Under the pieces are notes generated by a model. The model did no database searches. It was not told the origin of the DNA and saw only the letters and a program-made list of their open reading frames with translations. The position numbers were made by a program, and so were the translations under genes. DNA of 19,811 nt from JACMME01 sp051005015 (lineage in GTDB: Bacteria > Gemmatimonadota > Gemmatimonadetes > Gemmatimonadales > Gemmatimonadaceae), in the NCBI GenBank assembly GCA_051005015.1, contig JBPCJT010000029.1, forward strand, positions 1 through 19,811, read 5' to 3'. Shown piece after piece: positions 8,017 to 15,446 of this stretch (its first letter is position 1; each line of letters starts with the position of its first letter).

Positions 8017-8037
8017 CCTAGTAGCCAGTAGTGCCTT
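8017..8037. repeat. Short heptamer-period repeat in the 7935-8145 gap
   Basis: CCTAGTA, GCCAGTA and GTGCCTT follow one another in a 7-bp register, the first two being near-copies. A related string (GCACTAC.. TAGGTTCC on the minus strand) occurs near 17394-17415. The case is weaker than for the other heptamer loci. Confidence 0.35.
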
Positions 8038-8092
8038 GCCGCATTCGGCTCTGGTTAGCGTCGCACTTCGATGCCCACGCCGCCGCCGTAAT

Positions 8093-8115
8093 TCCATGTT
8101 GCCGCCTTACATGGA
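8093..8115 (-). terminator. Stem-loop downstream of the zinc-ribbon gene
   Basis: TCCATGT (8093-8099) pairs with ACATGGA (8109-8115) around a 9-nt loop, about 30 nt past the zinc-ribbon stop. No T-run follows, so termination is only a possibility. Confidence 0.3.
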
Positions 8116-8145
8116 GCTCGGCGCATCCCGCGTCCCGAATACTCC

Positions 8146-8376
8146 CTAGTTTCGCGTTCCCCGCCTCACATCAAACAGCGCACTGCGGCGGCAGTTGGGG
8201 CAGATAAGCCACTCCCGACGACGCGCATAGCCCAGTCCGAAGGACCCACCCCCTATTGGACGGCCCGTCATCGGCACGGTACAGCGCGGGCAGAATGGTT
8301 GCGAGCCGCGAGCGCACATTTCGCGAATAGCCCGCTGTTCATCCGGGTCGAACTGCGCGCGCTCGTCAGCCCTCAT
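8146..8376 (-). CDS. Small zinc-ribbon protein, 76 aa
   Basis: This small protein has two CxxC knuckles, CPRC at 29-32 and CPNC at 59-62, separated by a Gly-rich stretch (IGGGSFGLGYARR). The pattern is that of a zinc ribbon holding one Zn(II). The N-terminal 25 residues are acidic and helical-looking (DERAQFDPDEQRAIREMC). No function can be assigned; zinc ribbons of this size bind nucleic acid or proteins. Its ATG lies inside the end of the SRPBCC gene (11-bp overlap) with no Shine-Dalgarno of its own, which points to translational coupling and a linked role. Heptamer-like units (GCATCCC, GCGTCCC) lie just past its stop at 8123-8136. Confidence 0.7.
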   Translation of the reverse strand: MRADERAQFDPDEQRAIREMCARGSQPFCPRCTVPMTGRPIGGGSFGLGYARRREWLICPNCRRSALFDVRRGTRN

Positions 8377-8875
8377 CTATCGGATAACGCCGAGTCTCAG
8401 CGGCTTCCGGCGAGGACTGCCGGTGATCAATCTCGGCACGGATTCCCGGCTCCCGCTGCACCAGCGCACGAAATCGCGATAGCTCCAGCTTGAAATGCGC
8501 GAGCACTAGCGCGCGCCCTACCGTTTCCCACGCAAGGAGAGCGAGCGCTCCAGCGCTGCGAACCTCGTATCGGCGCCGAATAACCGTATCGGAGCCGTCC
8601 GCAATGAAGCTCCAACGTTCCTCTCCAGACCACGGGCCAGTAAAGGCGAAGACCACCTCACGGTCGGTTTCCGCTTCGAGTAGATATTCGAATGTAAGCC
8701 CGCCCAACAAGCTGAGCCGAAAGCGATCTCCGGGCGAAAGCCTGGGGGCGGCGGTAAGCGGGGTCACAGTGATATCCGGAGATACCCAGCCGCTGAAACT
8801 GGCTGCGGTTACGAGTAGTCGCATTGCCTGCTGAGGTGACACCGCAACGGCGATCATTTCTTCGACTCGGGTCAT
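8366..8875 (-). CDS. SRPBCC (START-like) family protein
   Basis: This 169-residue protein has the helix-grip pattern of SRPBCC / polyketide-cyclase-like proteins: an opening strand then VSPQQAMRLLVTAASFSGWVS, a central PGDRFRLSLLGGLTFEYLLEA, WSFIADGSDTVIRRRYEV and a long C-terminal helix (WETVGRALVLAHFKLELSRFRALVQ) that would cap a hydrophobic pocket. Members bind lipids or other hydrophobic ligands, or act as cyclases; the ligand here is unknown. I chose the ATG at 8875 because the fold begins right after it; a TTG at 8911 in frame would add 12 residues of no recognisable kind. It overlaps the zinc-ribbon gene by 11 bp. Family assignment is from pattern only. Confidence 0.74.
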   Translation of the reverse strand: MTRVEEMIAVAVSPQQAMRLLVTAASFSGWVSPDITVTPLTAAPRLSPGDRFRLSLLGGLTFEYLLEAETDREVVFAFTGPWSGEERWSFIADGSDTVIRRRYEVRSAGALALLAWETVGRALVLAHFKLELSRFRALVQREPGIRAEIDHRQSSPEAAETRRYPIDEG

Positions 8876-9019
8876 GTGAGGATGATGCGCCCCTGTGAGC
8901 TCTTCCGTCAACGCGTGTTTTTCGCAGCGCAGTGCGATAGTTCATCCAACCACAGTGGCGGAGTGTCGGGAAATCAGCTCCCTCGCGCCTCACCGTCCTG
9001 CCGCAGTGGATGCACAGTT

Positions 9020-9052
9020 AAAGGGTCAATGGAGCTTGGCCACTGACCCTTT
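9020..9052 (-). terminator. Intrinsic-terminator-like stem-loop after the DUF4394-type lipoprotein
   Basis: AAAGGGTCA (9020-9028) pairs over 9 bp with TGACCCTTT (9044-9052). An inner TGG/CCA helix extends it after one mismatch. A short T-rich flank is present on both strands, so it could act in either direction. It lies about 80 nt past the lipoprotein stop at 9135 and is the only clear structure in the 8876-9134 gap. Confidence 0.6.
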
Positions 9053-9134
9053 TCCCATGCCCCGCAGTCAGTATAGATGCAGGCACCTTTCTCGTACTGC
9101 TCCCGTTTTGTGCTCTCCGCACACCTGCCAAACC

Positions 9135-10100
9135 TTACTGCGATACTGAAAACCGGCCGATACGAAGCGGGATTGGAGGCGCCCCGGGATTTACGGCAAT
9201 GCTGGTGAGCGGCGTCGGATGCCCAATCTGGCCAGCGAGAGTCGCCAGTCCGCTTCGAAGGTTGATCGTATATAGGCGGGATGGACCGGAAGGCGTCGCA
9301 CTCCCTGTGAGACTCGCGTATGCGACGTCGGTATCGCCGGCGATGTCAAACCCAACGTCGTCCGTTGTGTTCAAAGTCAGCGGTCCCACCGTCGCCAGGG
9401 TACCCCCGTTGGGCCGTTCAATTCTGACAAGAACGTCCAATGTCGCATCGATCGCGTAAAGCTCCGTACTCACGGGCGCCGGACGTACGCTAAGCGTGTA
9501 CGCAGTCCCCACGATGTTTGGATTGGCGCCGAAGTTGGGATCTCCAGCTACATAAGCGAGGACGGTGTCCACTATCACTGCCGGAGGTGTAACTGTCTGG
9601 TTAACGCGAAGATTCTGCTCAGTGTTCGTATGAATGCGCAGCCGGTCTGCCTGCGGATTGAATCCCACCCCGAAAGCTGTACCACTAAGAGCCGCGGTAA
9701 GCGCACCGCCGTTCACTGGAGTGACAACGCCAGTCGTAACGTTGATGGTGTAGAGCCGGCTCGCGCTGCTTACCGCATACAGGCTGTCGTTCGCGGGACG
9801 GAAATCAATGCCGATAATGGTTTCACCAGCAGCCAAACCCGTGATCGCGACCTGACTGATGCGCGTGCCTGGCGTGAGCGCTCCAAACGCGATCAGATTG
9901 TTGGTAGCGTCGACCCCGTAGACAGTACGTCCCGCAAATGCAGAACCGGTACCACCAGCTGGTCCTGTAGGCCCCTGGGGCCCTGTTGCACCAGCGGGTC
10001 CCGTAGGACCCGCTGGTCCTGTCCTTCCATCATCTCCTTCGCACGCGCTGAGCAACAGCGCGATAGCGAAAACTCTGGCTCCCGGATTCCTGACTGGCAT
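9135..10100 (-). CDS. Lipoprotein with collagen-like GXY stretch and DUF4394-type propeller
   Basis: This is a 321-residue lipoprotein. A signal peptide with lipobox LLSAC puts the lipid on Cys20. Residues 25-51 form nine uninterrupted Gly-X-Y triplets rich in GPA, GPT and GPQ, a collagen-like linker. Residues about 57-318 resemble the DUF4394 domain: VYGVDATNNLIAFGALTPG, IGIDFRPANDSLYAVSS, TAFGVGFNPQADRLRI, ELYAIDATLDVLVRI and DVGFDIAGDTDVAYA, a repeating strand pattern suggesting a beta-propeller. Inferred role: cell-surface or periplasmic structural or binding protein in which a collagen triple helix would trimerise the domain. The start is well supported by a GGGAGGAG Shine-Dalgarno 7 nt upstream. 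The gene lies downstream of ccdA on the same strand but 237 bp away, so it is probably a separate unit. Confidence 0.85.
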   Translation of the reverse strand: MPVRNPGARVFAIALLLSACEGDDGRTGPAGPTGPAGATGPQGPTGPAGGTGSAFAGRTVYGVDATNNLIAFGALTPGTRISQVAITGLAAGETIIGIDFRPANDSLYAVSSASRLYTINVTTGVVTPVNGGALTAALSGTAFGVGFNPQADRLRIHTNTEQNLRVNQTVTPPAVIVDTVLAYVAGDPNFGANPNIVGTAYTLSVRPAPVSTELYAIDATLDVLVRIERPNGGTLATVGPLTLNTTDDVGFDIAGDTDVAYASLTGSATPSGPSRLYTINLRSGLATLAGQIGHPTPLTSIAVNPGAPPIPLRIGRFSVSQ

Positions 10101-10107
10101 GTCTTGA

Positions 10108-10115
10108 CTCCTCCC
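10108..10115 (-). promoter_or_regulatory. Strong Shine-Dalgarno of the collagen-like lipoprotein
   Basis: Minus-strand GGGAGGAG ends 7 nt before the ATG at 10100. It stands out in a window where most genes have no visible Shine-Dalgarno and suggests high translation. Confidence 0.7.
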
Positions 10116-10267
10116 GTCGATTATGGAGCGCGGGAAATCCGCGTCACGGCCACGTCGGCAGTAAGTACGCCGATTCTGCTGATTCGTATCAAATCAAACC
10201 CAGAACATACTACGCCGCTTCAGCGCGCTGATGCCACCACTTTAAAGACAGTCCGCTCCTGTTGATT

Positions 10268-10294
10268 GCGACCGGAACTGACCGAGTCGGTCGC
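10268..10294 (-). terminator. Stem-loop between ccdA and the next lipoprotein gene
   Basis: GCGACCG (10268-10274) pairs with CGGTCGC (10288-10294), and an alternative internal palindrome (GACCGAGTCGGTC) overlaps it. It lies 44 nt past the ccdA stop, so it may end the thiol-redox operon, but no T-run follows. Confidence 0.35.
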
Positions 10295-10337
10295 GTGCCG
10301 CATGCCGAGCAACAGGATGTCGCACGCACCCCATTCA

Positions 10338-11063
10338 TCACAGCCGGCTTCGCAACATTTCCGGTGTGAAGCGTTGCAACCAGGCGGATAGCACTGTCAT
10401 GCTTCCGGTGATCATGAGCAGCCCTACGGCAATCAACAGCACTCCGGACGCGCGGGACATCCAGATCAATGCCTCGCGGTACCGCTGGAAGACCGCCATG
10501 AACCGGTCGATCATCAGCGCCGCAAGCAGGAACGGCACTGCGAGGCCGAGGGAGTATGCAAACAGAAGGACTAGACCACGGTTGAGATCAGCCGCGCTTG
10601 CCGTATAGGTGAGTACGCCGCCGAGGATGGGACCGATGCACGGGGTCCACCCCGCGGCGAATGCCATCCCCACAAGCACCGTGCCAAGGTAACCAAAAGG
10701 CTTGTTCGCAACGTACACTCTGCGCTCTCGCGCAAACGCGCTGATGTGGAGCACTCCGAGCAGATACAGGCCGAACACGATAACCAGAACGCCGCCGACC
10801 TGTCCCACCAGATCTCGATGGCGAAGGAGCACGCGCCCGAGAACGGTTGCCGTCGCTCCGAGGACCAGAAACACGATCGTGAAGCCGGCGATAAATAGCA
10901 GCGAATGGACCAGTGTTACTCGCCGCGATCGCTGAATATCCTCGAGACTCAGGCCGGTGATGAAGCTGACGTAGCTGGGAATCAGCGGGAGCACGCAGGG
11001 CGAGAGGAAGCTGAGGAGTCCTGCCGTGAAACTGATGCCGATGCCCAGCGAGACTCCTTGCAT
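10338..11063 (-). CDS. ccdA: Cytochrome c biogenesis / thiol-redox transporter CcdA
   Basis: This 241-residue polytopic membrane protein is CcdA, the DsbD-type core that moves electrons from cytosolic thioredoxin to periplasmic thiol proteins. About six membrane segments are visible. The two redox cysteines sit in their family motifs: FLSPCVLPLIPSY (Cys23) and GWTPCIGPILGGVLTYTAS (Cys142). Length is normal for CcdA. The start is the ATG at 11063, whose A is shared with the TGA of the upstream thioredoxin gene (TGATG), so the two are translationally coupled; the longer reading frame back to 11141 would lie inside that gene. Expected partners are the TlpA-like protein encoded just upstream and possibly the exported methionine sulfoxide reductases at 15447-16627. 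Confidence 0.94.
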   Translation of the reverse strand: MQGVSLGIGISFTAGLLSFLSPCVLPLIPSYVSFITGLSLEDIQRSRRVTLVHSLLFIAGFTIVFLVLGATATVLGRVLLRHRDLVGQVGGVLVIVFGLYLLGVLHISAFARERRVYVANKPFGYLGTVLVGMAFAAGWTPCIGPILGGVLTYTASAADLNRGLVLLFAYSLGLAVPFLLAALMIDRFMAVFQRYREALIWMSRASGVLLIAVGLLMITGSMTVLSAWLQRFTPEMLRSRL

Positions 11064-11614
11064 CACTCGGGGCCAAGGGCGTTTTCTATCGCCGCGGAGA
11101 GCGACGGGTCGCTGGGTTGAATCGGCCCCGTCTTTCGCCACCGCAGCACTCCTTCCCTATCGATCAGGAAGGTGGCGGGAACCCCTATGACCAGAAACTG
11201 CGCGGACACCCGTTCGTCACCATCGCGCCAGATGGGGTACGTCATCTCGAAATCCTTCATGAAAGCACGAATCGCGTCGTCGGAGCCGTCCGCGTCCACG
11301 CTCACGCCAATGAGCTCGAGCCCTCGCGCCGAATACCTCGCGTGTATCGCCCGTAGCTCGGGGATCTCATCGCGACAGGGATGACACCACGTCGCCCAGA
11401 CATTCAGGAGGACAACCTTGCCGCGCTGCGCCGCGAGCGATACGGTGTCCCCGTCGAGAGACATAGTCTCATATGACGGAGCCGGTGCTCCGACTTCCAC
11501 CTTTTCCGGTTGATCGGCTCCGCCGGATGCGGTGTCGCGACGCGCGCACGCAAGAGCAACAATGCCAGTACCCACCCCAATCCCCAATCGCCAGAGCGAG
11601 AGCACCCTCAGCAT
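11063..11614 (-). CDS. TlpA-like thioredoxin lipoprotein (ResA/TlpA family)
   Basis: This 183-residue membrane-anchored thioredoxin-fold protein has a signal segment ending in ALAC, with Cys23 as probable lipid site. The fold starts with VGAPAPSYETMSLDG. The active site is NVWATWCHPCRDEIPEL with Cys77 and Cys80, and the cis-proline region is GVPATFLIDREG (Pro146). This is the AhpC/TSA-redoxin form typical of TlpA/ResA, which reduce protein disulfides outside the cytoplasm using electrons from CcdA. The start is the ATG at 11614, overlapping the TGA of the sialidase-like gene as TGATG; an in-frame start at 11677 would lie inside that gene and give a poorer signal. It is the middle gene of a three-gene coupled operon. 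Client proteins are unknown; cytochrome c apoproteins, Msr enzymes or the sialidase-like neighbour are candidates. Confidence 0.92.
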   Translation of the reverse strand: MLRVLSLWRLGIGVGTGIVALACARRDTASGGADQPEKVEVGAPAPSYETMSLDGDTVSLAAQRGKVVLLNVWATWCHPCRDEIPELRAIHARYSARGLELIGVSVDADGSDDAIRAFMKDFEMTYPIWRDGDERVSAQFLVIGVPATFLIDREGVLRWRKTGPIQPSDPSLSAAIENALGPE

Positions 11615-12852
11615 CAGAACCCGTTCGCAGGTGCCCGCGCCACGCGGATGAACGATGGCCGTCCGGGAACTGTCCATGCGAAGACGATGTGAGACGCGGT
11701 AACCGCCATTTGGGGGAAGCCACTCGCGCGCGCAGCGGATGATTTGGCGACGGTCAAAGCGGGTCCGGCTTTGCCATCGCCTCGGACCCGGCGCACACGT
11801 ACCGCAGCCGTATCTCCGCCGATGCGCTCGATCCAGGTGACGAGCGCACTTCCGTCCCCCAGGAGAGCAACGTCGACGCGACCCGCCGGAATGCCGCCGT
11901 CAACGCGAATCGGGGCACCGAAGCTGGCGCCGGCATCCTCGGAGAATGCCACTTTCACCCGGGCGCTGTCGCTGGCCGCCGTAAACCACGCAAGCGCGAC
12001 GCGCCGTCCCGAAGCCGAAACCGACGGGCCGTTCACGGGACAGGCGGCAATCTTCCAGTTATCGGTATGAACCGGAACACCAGTAGACCATTTCCCAGCA
12101 ACGCGCCGCGTGACGTGGATGTCGCGTATCTCATCAGCTGACCGGTTCCGGTATGCGACTATCGGCCCTTCGGCGGTCAGCGCCACCGAATTCTGGCAGC
12201 AGTCGCAGGTGCGCTCGTCAAGCAGCACCTCTGCCCCCAGCTTGCTGCTCGCATCGAGCGTCGTCGACACGAGCATCATCTCGTTCGAGGCGTTGTGCCC
12301 TTCCTTGTTGAACTTTCTTCCGTCGAGCCAAACCGCACCCAGGTTGCCATTTTCCGGCCACATCGCCACGAATCCGTGCTCGGTCTGTGAGCTGTCGCGG
12401 TGTGGAGTGACCGGCGTACTCCACGTCGTGCCGCCGTCGGCCGACTGCGAGATGCGCACGCCGTAGGCGTATTTCCCGGGCCCGTTGCGCTGCAGCCAAT
12501 GTGCCGCCAGCCGCCCTCTGTCCAGCACTTCAATTGACGGAAAGTCGGCCCAGTTTACGAAGAAGTCGTTACCCGCGCGGATCGTGCGTGCCGGTGACCA
12601 TCCTGTGCCGTCGAAAATCGCCAAGCGCAGCGCGTGGCCAGACCCAGCTGGCTCGAGCCAGCTCATGTAAACCTTGCCGTCCGGTGCGACGGCGAGGTTT
12701 GGCTCCGCGCTTCCAGGCGCGGCTGGGCTCCCGATGCTGTCGATCGAGGAGGTAGGCGGAGCCACTTCGGACGACGGCCGGCCGGTCCGGTAGGCTGTAG
12801 CGGTAATGAGTACGATCGCGGACAGCGCCACCAGCAAAATTGTTCGTGGCAA
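11614..12852 (-). CDS. Exported sialidase-like (BNR) propeller protein with CxCC motif
   Basis: This 412-residue exported protein has a signal anchor at 4-20 and a six-bladed sialidase-type propeller pattern, with Asp-box-like ISQSADGGTTWSTPV at 134-148 and SEDAGASFGAPI at 304-315. It lacks an obvious full catalytic set for sialic acid cleavage, so glycosidase activity should not be assumed. Its only four cysteines are conspicuous: RTCDCCQN (Cys216, 218, 219) and WKIAACPVNGPS (Cys271). These could form disulfides or a metal site. The start is TTG at 12852, supported by GGAG 5 nt upstream. It is the first gene of the coupled operon with the TlpA-like protein and CcdA, which suggests a thiol-redox or metal-related role. 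That link is inference. Confidence 0.83.
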   Translation of the reverse strand: MPRTILLVALSAIVLITATAYRTGRPSSEVAPPTSSIDSIGSPAAPGSAEPNLAVAPDGKVYMSWLEPAGSGHALRLAIFDGTGWSPARTIRAGNDFFVNWADFPSIEVLDRGRLAAHWLQRNGPGKYAYGVRISQSADGGTTWSTPVTPHRDSSQTEHGFVAMWPENGNLGAVWLDGRKFNKEGHNASNEMMLVSTTLDASSKLGAEVLLDERTCDCCQNSVALTAEGPIVAYRNRSADEIRDIHVTRRVAGKWSTGVPVHTDNWKIAACPVNGPSVSASGRRVALAWFTAASDSARVKVAFSEDAGASFGAPIRVDGGIPAGRVDVALLGDGSALVTWIERIGGDTAAVRVRRVRGDGKAGPALTVAKSSAARASGFPQMAVTASHIVFAWTVPGRPSFIRVARAPANGF

Positions 12853-12857
12853 GGAGA

Positions 12858-12861
12858 CTCC
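12858..12861 (-). promoter_or_regulatory. Ribosome-binding site deciding the TTG start of the sialidase-like gene
   Basis: Minus-strand GGAG lies 5 nt before the TTG at 12852. No ATG or GTG in frame fits the signal peptide better, so this site supports the rare start codon. Confidence 0.6.
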
Positions 12862-12934
12862 GGTAAAAATGCTGAAGATGTGTGGAACCGGGATGCCTGA
12901 CGGGGCGGTCTATCAATGCAATTTAGCCGTCCGT

Positions 12935-12956
12935 CCTCCATATTGGCTTGCACGCT
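12935..12956 (+). repeat. Upstream copy of a 22-bp direct repeat before the kinase gene
   Basis: CCTCCATATTGGCTTGCACG and the next two bases match the sequence at 13093-13114 with three mismatches, 158 bp apart. The second copy contains the kinase start codon; this copy has ACG in place of ATG. It lies in the 248-bp divergent gap 12853-13100. Confidence 0.4.
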
Positions 12957-13092
12957 GAAAATTCTGGTCTTGGCCGTCGCGCTCGCGTTCGGATGAGGGC
13001 GAGGCACGCGTCCTCATGGCATGCCCGAATCGCGCCAGCGGTCCTTTAGGCAACCTGCCTTTGGCGAGATGCCTGCCATCCGCCGCGCCTTT

Positions 13093-13114
13093 CCTGCATA
13101 TTGGCTGGCATGCT
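13093..13114 (+). repeat. Downstream copy of the 22-bp direct repeat, spanning the kinase start
   Basis: CCTGCATATTGGCTGGCATG and the next two bases match 12935-12956 with three mismatches. This copy covers the ATG at 13110. It may be a duplicated promoter or translation-start element. Confidence 0.4.
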
Positions 13115-15347
13115 CGATGTATCTGCTCTGCTGTCCGCCGCCCTCGCCGATCGGTACCTGGTGGAGGGTGAGCTCGGTCAGGGCGGCATGGCGACCGTGT
13201 ATCTGGCCGAAGAGCGAAAACACGGACGCAAGGTCGCCATCAAGGTCCTTAGGCCGGAGCTCAGCGCGTCGGTCGGTGCCGAGCGCTTTCTGCGCGAGAT
13301 AGGCATAGCGGCGCGACTCGCGCATCCCCACATCGTACCCCTGATCGATTCGGGGGAGAGCGAAGGGCTTCTGTACTACGTTTCCCCGTATGTCCCGGGA
13401 GGGTCGCTGCGCGAGCGACTGAAGCGTGATGGACGACTTTCCGTAAAGGACGCGATACGCATCGCGCAAGAGATCGGCATGGGTCTCGACTATGCGCACC
13501 GCAACGGTTTCGTGCATCGCGATGTCAAGCCCGAGAACATTCTGTTCGCGGATGGTCATGCCGTGCTAGCTGATTTCGGCATCGCGCGCGTTTGCTGCGA
13601 GTCCGGCGCGGATTCCGTGACGGAAGTAGGACTGACTATCGGCACTCCCGAGTACATGAGTCCCGAGCAGGCCAGCGGAGAACGTAGCATCGACACGCAG
13701 AGCGACGTATACAGCCTGGGCTGTGTTCTGTATGAAATGCTTGCGGGGGAGCCACCTATCAGCGGAGGCAGCGCGCGTACGACGATGGCGAAGCAGGTGA
13801 CGGAGATTCCGCGACCCGTGCGAGCGCTGCGGCCTGATACTCCTGCCGTAGTCGAACGGGCAATTGCAAAGGCGCTCGCCAAGGATGCGCGGATGCGCTT
13901 TAACAGCGCCGCCGAGTTTGTGACAGCCATTCAGGCGAAAGATGCCGACGCCGGCCGCAACGTTTCCGCAGCCACCCGCAGTGTAGCCGTTCTGCCCTTC
14001 GTCAACGCGAGTCCCGATCCCGAGAACGAGTATCTCAGCGATGGGATCACCGACGAGCTGATCGATGCACTCACCCAGGTCGAAGGACTGCGCGTCGCGT
14101 CCCGCACGTCAATGTTCGCGCTCAAGGGAAAGCCGCGGGACATTCGCGCCATCGGTGCGCTGATCGGAGCATCCGAGATACTGGAGGGCACGGTCCGTAA
14201 GTCCGGCGACAGGTTACGCATCACCGCCCAACTCACATCCACGCAGGATGGCCAGCTGCTCTGGTCGCACCGTTACGACAGGAAGCTGGACGATGTTTTT
14301 GCGATTCAGGACGAAATCGCGCGAACGATCGTGAATACGCTACGGGCTACGTCGTTCGCTGATATCGCCGCGCCCCCGAAAAAGCGGTATACCGACAACG
14401 TGAAGGCGTATGGGCTGTACCTCAAGGGGCGATACGCCTGGAACAAGCACAGCCAGGAAGGGGTGACCGAAGGGATAGAGTTCTTCGAGCAGGCGATTGC
14501 GGAGGACCCAAACTACGCTTTGGCGTACACTGGACTCGCCGATTCATACGCGCTGCACGTGGACTATCGCAGCGTTCCGGTCGTCGAAGGGTTCGAGCGC
14601 GCCAAGGCTTATGCACGCAAGGCGCTGGAGTTGGACGACACCCTTGCGGAGGCCCACGCGTCCCTTGCATGGAGCCTTTTCATATACGACTGGAACTGGG
14701 TGGATGCGGGGCTATCGTTCCGCCGCGCAATCGAGCTGGATCCGAAATACGCGACGGCACACCAGTGGTACGCGTTCCTCCTGACGTCGCAGGCTCGGGC
14801 AGACGAAGGTCTGGTGGAGGCACACACGGCGGTTGACCTGGATTCTGCGTCGGTTTCCGGACGGCGCAGCCTTGGATGGCAGTACTACTATGCCCGCAGG
14901 TATGGCGAGGCGCGGTATCACTTGATGCGCGCAATCGTGATGAATCCCATGGCGGAGGAGAATTACCGCGTCCTCGGGCTCACTCTGGCTATGCAGGAGG
15001 AGTTCGACGAAGCCGAAAGCACACTTCGCGAGGCCGTCACAATGCCGGGAGCGGGCTCTTATACCATCGCAACGTTGGGCTATGCGCTGGCGCGCGCCGG
15101 CAAGCTGAGCGAGGCCGAGGCTTTGCTCGCCGAGCTTACGGCCAGGTCGGAGAAGGAATATGTGTCGCCCGTCGCGTTCGCGACTCTGTACCTGGGCATG
15201 CGCGACGCGGATCACGCGCTTGGCTGGATGGAAGTGGCCTGTGAAGATCGGCGTGGGTGGCTCGTTTATCTCCGAGTCAACCCGATCTTCGGCCCTTTGC
15301 GCTCTGACGAGCGGTTTGCGGCGCTCGTTCGGAAGATGCAGCTGTAA
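13110..15347 (+). CDS. Ser/Thr protein kinase with TolB/FlgO-like domain and TPR tail
   Basis: This 745-residue signalling protein starts with a complete Hanks-type kinase at about 16-275: glycine loop GQGGMATVY (24-31 region), VAIK Lys45, HRD 136-138 with HRDVKPENILF, DFG 155-157, and GTPEYMSPEQ. All catalytic residues are present. Residues about 290-412 match the TolB-N/FlgO-like domain seen in such kinases and adenylate cyclases (SVAVLPFVNASPDPENEYLSDGITDELI, then LLWSHRYDRKLDDVFAIQDEIA). Residues about 430-740 carry TPR-like helices (FFEQAIAEDPNYALAYTGLADSYA, RRAIELDPKYATAHQWYAF). Unlike many relatives, no membrane segment separates kinase and TolB domain, so it is probably cytosolic. The ATG at 13110 is chosen over a TTG at 13101 because homology begins at ALADRY. 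No Shine-Dalgarno is visible. Substrates are unknown. Confidence 0.93.
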   Translation: MLDVSALLSAALADRYLVEGELGQGGMATVYLAEERKHGRKVAIKVLRPELSASVGAERFLREIGIAARLAHPHIVPLIDSGESEGLLYYVSPYVPGGSLRERLKRDGRLSVKDAIRIAQEIGMGLDYAHRNGFVHRDVKPENILFADGHAVLADFGIARVCCESGADSVTEVGLTIGTPEYMSPEQASGERSIDTQSDVYSLGCVLYEMLAGEPPISGGSARTTMAKQVTEIPRPVRALRPDTPAVVERAIAKALAKDARMRFNSAAEFVTAIQAKDADAGRNVSAATRSVAVLPFVNASPDPENEYLSDGITDELIDALTQVEGLRVASRTSMFALKGKPRDIRAIGALIGASEILEGTVRKSGDRLRITAQLTSTQDGQLLWSHRYDRKLDDVFAIQDEIARTIVNTLRATSFADIAAPPKKRYTDNVKAYGLYLKGRYAWNKHSQEGVTEGIEFFEQAIAEDPNYALAYTGLADSYALHVDYRSVPVVEGFERAKAYARKALELDDTLAEAHASLAWSLFIYDWNWVDAGLSFRRAIELDPKYATAHQWYAFLLTSQARADEGLVEAHTAVDLDSASVSGRRSLGWQYYYARRYGEARYHLMRAIVMNPMAEENYRVLGLTLAMQEEFDEAESTLREAVTMPGAGSYTIATLGYALARAGKLSEAEALLAELTARSEKEYVSPVAFATLYLGMRDADHALGWMEVACEDRRGWLVYLRVNPIFGPLRSDERFAALVRKMQL

Positions 15348-15436
15348 TCGGGGGCTGGCTGTACGGGGAACTCCAACGGCCCCTCGTGTATAGGTTCATC
15401 GAGGCAGCACGTGCGACTCTCCGGCCAATCAGCAGT

Positions 15437-15440
15437 GAGG
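15437..15440 (+). promoter_or_regulatory. Ribosome-binding site of msrB
   Basis: GAGG lies 6 nt before the ATG at 15447 and supports that start. The 99-bp gap after the kinase gene holds no other clear element. Confidence 0.55.
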
Positions 15441-15446
15441 TAGCGT

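Noticed and set aside
11615..11677. Upstream start of the TlpA-like gene
   Set aside because: It lies inside the sialidase-like gene and lacks a signal-like start; the TGATG overlap at 11614 fits better.
11614..12852. True sialidase (neuraminidase) call
   Set aside because: The fold pattern fits, but I cannot see the arginine triad or tyrosine nucleophile, and the operon context is thiol redox.
13014..13559. 181-codon minus-strand frame over the kinase start
   Set aside because: Shadow of the kinase coding frame with no protein features.
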